Shown here: positions 6,403-7,220 of the stretch, piece after piece
Layout of the letters: the number at the start of each line of letters is the position of its first letter
Numbering within the stretch: the first letter of the stretch is position 1
Assembly (NCBI GenBank): GCA_023245695.1
Contig: JAHFJT010000048.1
Span: forward strand, 1-7,220
Origin: Candidatus Peregrinibacteria bacterium
GTDB lineage: Bacteria > Patescibacteriota > Gracilibacteria > UBA1369 > UBA12463
Reading direction: 5' to 3'
DNA: 7,220 nucleotides
Notes under the pieces: generated by a model
Told to the model about the DNA's origin: nothing
The model's input: only the letters and a program-made list of their open reading frames with translations
Database searches by the model: none
Translations under genes and position numbers: made by a program

Positions 6403-6867
6403 ATGAAACTCTCTGCAAAACTCCGACGAGGTTTTACCTTGATCGAGTTACTCATCGTGATCGTCATTATCGGTATTTTAGCGGTTGGTCTCGTGCCAAA
6501 AGTTATCGATGCTCCAAAGAAGGCACGTGATACCGTTCGAAAGAAGGATCTTGATTCAATCAAGGTTGCTCTTGAAAGTTACTATGCTGATAACTCGAAG
6601 TATCCTGCTGATCAGGCAGCTGTTTATGGTATGACGAGCTACTTCCAGGGTGCTACCGTTCCGGTTGATCCATCAGACAAGACGGTGAAATATGAATACA
6701 AATACCAAGCTCCAGCGAATGGCGCTGCAGGTTGTTACATTTTGAGCGCAAAGATGGATAGCGTAACGGGTGGTAACTTTGATAAGCCTGCTTCAGATGG
6801 TACAGCTACCTGTACTGCTGCGCTTTCGAGCGGCAAGCCTTACTATCTCACGATTGGTGGTAATTAG
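6403..6867 (+). CDS. Type IV pilin-like protein 3 (prepilin, 154 aa)
   Basis: The leader MKLSAKLRRG is cut at G10/F11, with E15 at +5, followed by the same hydrophobic and basic helix as pilin 2, down to ARDTVRKKDLDS. The continuation ALESYYADNSKYP is the classical PulG-like helix end. The head is the shortest of the three: YFQGATVPVDPSD, then VKYEYKYQAP, GCYILSAKM and a single Cys pair (111, 137). The VP.DP….Y.Y layout resembles the pseudopilin-type head, with one conserved disulfide. It lacks the second Cys pair and the inserts of pilins 1 and 2, so it may be closest to the ancestral form or be the main subunit, but this is a guess. It has its own promoter and no Shine-Dalgarno. Confidence 0.94.
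   Translation: MKLSAKLRRGFTLIELLIVIVIIGILAVGLVPKVIDAPKKARDTVRKKDLDSIKVALESYYADNSKYPADQAAVYGMTSYFQGATVPVDPSDKTVKYEYKYQAPANGAAGCYILSAKMDSVTGGNFDKPASDGTATCTAALSSGKPYYLTIGGN
6505..6551 (+). repeat. 47-nt perfect direct repeat shared with pilin 2 (5741-5787)
   Basis: From ATCGATGCTCCAAAG to AAGAAGGATCT, 47 bases of pilin 3 are identical to 5741-5787 in pilin 2. A further 26-nt identity (6466-6491 and 5702-5727) lies just upstream, and GGTTTTACCTTGATCGAG is shared by all three pilins. Pilin 1 encodes almost the same residues with many synonymous differences. Confidence 0.95.
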
Positions 6868-6886
6868 GCCTTTTGAAAATGTTTCC

Positions 6887-6936
6887 AGAGCGCTTCGTGT
6901 CGGCTACGTCTGTGTAGCAGGATGTTGAGGCGCTCT
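6887..6936 (+). terminator. Long two-tier hairpin after pilin 3, probable terminator or structured leader
   Basis: AGAGCGCTTC (6887-6896) pairs with GAGGCGCTCT (6927-6936) over 10 bp with one G-U pair. Inside it, GCTAC (6903-6907) and GTAGC (6914-6918) form a second stem with a 6-nt loop. It starts 19 bp past the pilin 3 stop. The downstream tail is only moderately U-rich (TCTGTTCTTTC), weaker than the other two terminators here, so some readthrough into the next gene is plausible. A leader structure for the gene at 6972 is the alternative. Confidence 0.55.
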
Positions 6937-6971
6937 TCTGTTCTTTCGGTCGCTGTTCCTTCCCTCCTCAC

Positions 6972-7220
6972 ATGCCTCACTCGCCCTTCAAGAAAACCTC
7001 GGTTGCCTTTCTTGTGGCTGCTCTCGTAGCGGTAAATGTGACACAGGTGCAAACGGTTTTTGCGGAGAGTGTGTATGCTTTGAATGAAGCTAAAACGTCG
7101 TCGGGGCTCCTCGGGAAGAAGATTTCCGATGCGAGAGACCTCGTGACATTGATCGTGGATCAGGACGTTTGGAATGACTCGAACTCGTATGATGGCCTTG
7201 CTGGAAAGTACAGCGGCGTG
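6972..7220 (+). CDS. Secreted protein of unknown function, N-terminal 83 residues (partial)
   Basis: The frame opens at ATG 6972 and runs off the window. The N-terminus MPHSPFKKTSVAFLVAALVA has a basic n-region and a hydrophobic core, with a likely signal peptidase I site at VFA31/E32. The visible mature part (ESVYALNEAKTSSGLLGKK, then SDARDLVTLIVDQDVWNDSN…) looks like a folded, mixed alpha/beta or helical domain. I do not recognise the family. An in-frame TAG at 6915 and the lack of other start codons between fix the start. It is preceded by a pyrimidine-rich tract (CCTTCCCTCCTCAC) instead of a Shine-Dalgarno. No clear promoter is seen between pilin 3 and this gene, so it may depend on readthrough past the 6887-6936 hairpin. 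Confidence 0.8.
   Translation, partial: MPHSPFKKTSVAFLVAALVAVNVTQVQTVFAESVYALNEAKTSSGLLGKKISDARDLVTLIVDQDVWNDSNSYDGLAGKYSGV

Noticed and set aside
114..6867. Use of TGA as glycine (genetic code 25)
   Set aside because: No in-frame TGA occurs in the long genes and glycine is encoded only by GGN, so the standard bacterial code fits.
1..7220. CRISPR array, tRNA, transposase or integrase signatures
   Set aside because: No spaced identical short repeats, no tRNA-like cloverleaf and no mobile-element gene or terminal repeats were seen. The only direct repeats are the pilin 5' regions.

Overview
The window looks like a surface-structure locus from a bacterium of the Candidate Phyla Radiation, most like the Peregrinibacteria-type lineages. 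This placement is an inference from protein style: very similar tandem type IV pilins beginning GFTLIELLIVIVIIGILAVG, a giant Ig/FN3-like protein ending in SLH domains, and no recognisable Shine-Dalgarno sequence before any start. No in-frame TGA occurs in about 2,200 codons and every visible stop is TAA or TAG. That argues against the TGA=Gly code of Gracilibacteria. All genes lie on the + strand.

Layout: (1) 2-85, the 3' end of a gene with a Pro/Thr-rich tail; (2) 114-4997, a 1627-residue surface protein with an N-terminal membrane anchor, about eleven beta-sandwich-like modules, a 33-residue Gly/Ser hinge and three C-terminal SLH domains; (3) an intrinsic terminator at 5018-5053, followed within a few bases by a promoter; (4) 5102-5626 and 5639-6157, two type IV pilin-like genes 12 bp apart, closed by a palindromic terminator near 6175-6205; (5) a 245-bp intergenic region with two inverted repeats and a good sigma70-type promoter (TTGAGT-17-TATACT); (6) 6403-6867, a third pilin; (7) a long hairpin at 6887-6936; (8) from 6972 to the window end, the N-terminal part of a secreted protein of unknown function.

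How the genes may work together: the three pilins share an almost identical N-terminal assembly helix and differ in their globular heads, so they could enter the same pilus as alternative or minor subunits. The giant protein could span from the cytoplasmic membrane to the cell wall or S-layer, because it carries an anchor at each end. All of these exported proteins have an even number of cysteines, mostly in close pairs, which suggests disulfide-stabilised domains outside the cytoplasm.

The points most worth a second look are a four-fold repeated N-terminal module in the giant protein that I cannot assign to a family, its two-ended anchoring, the 47-nt perfect repeat between pilins 2 and 3, and a shared GTYACCCC element just upstream of the two promoter-proximal pilin starts.
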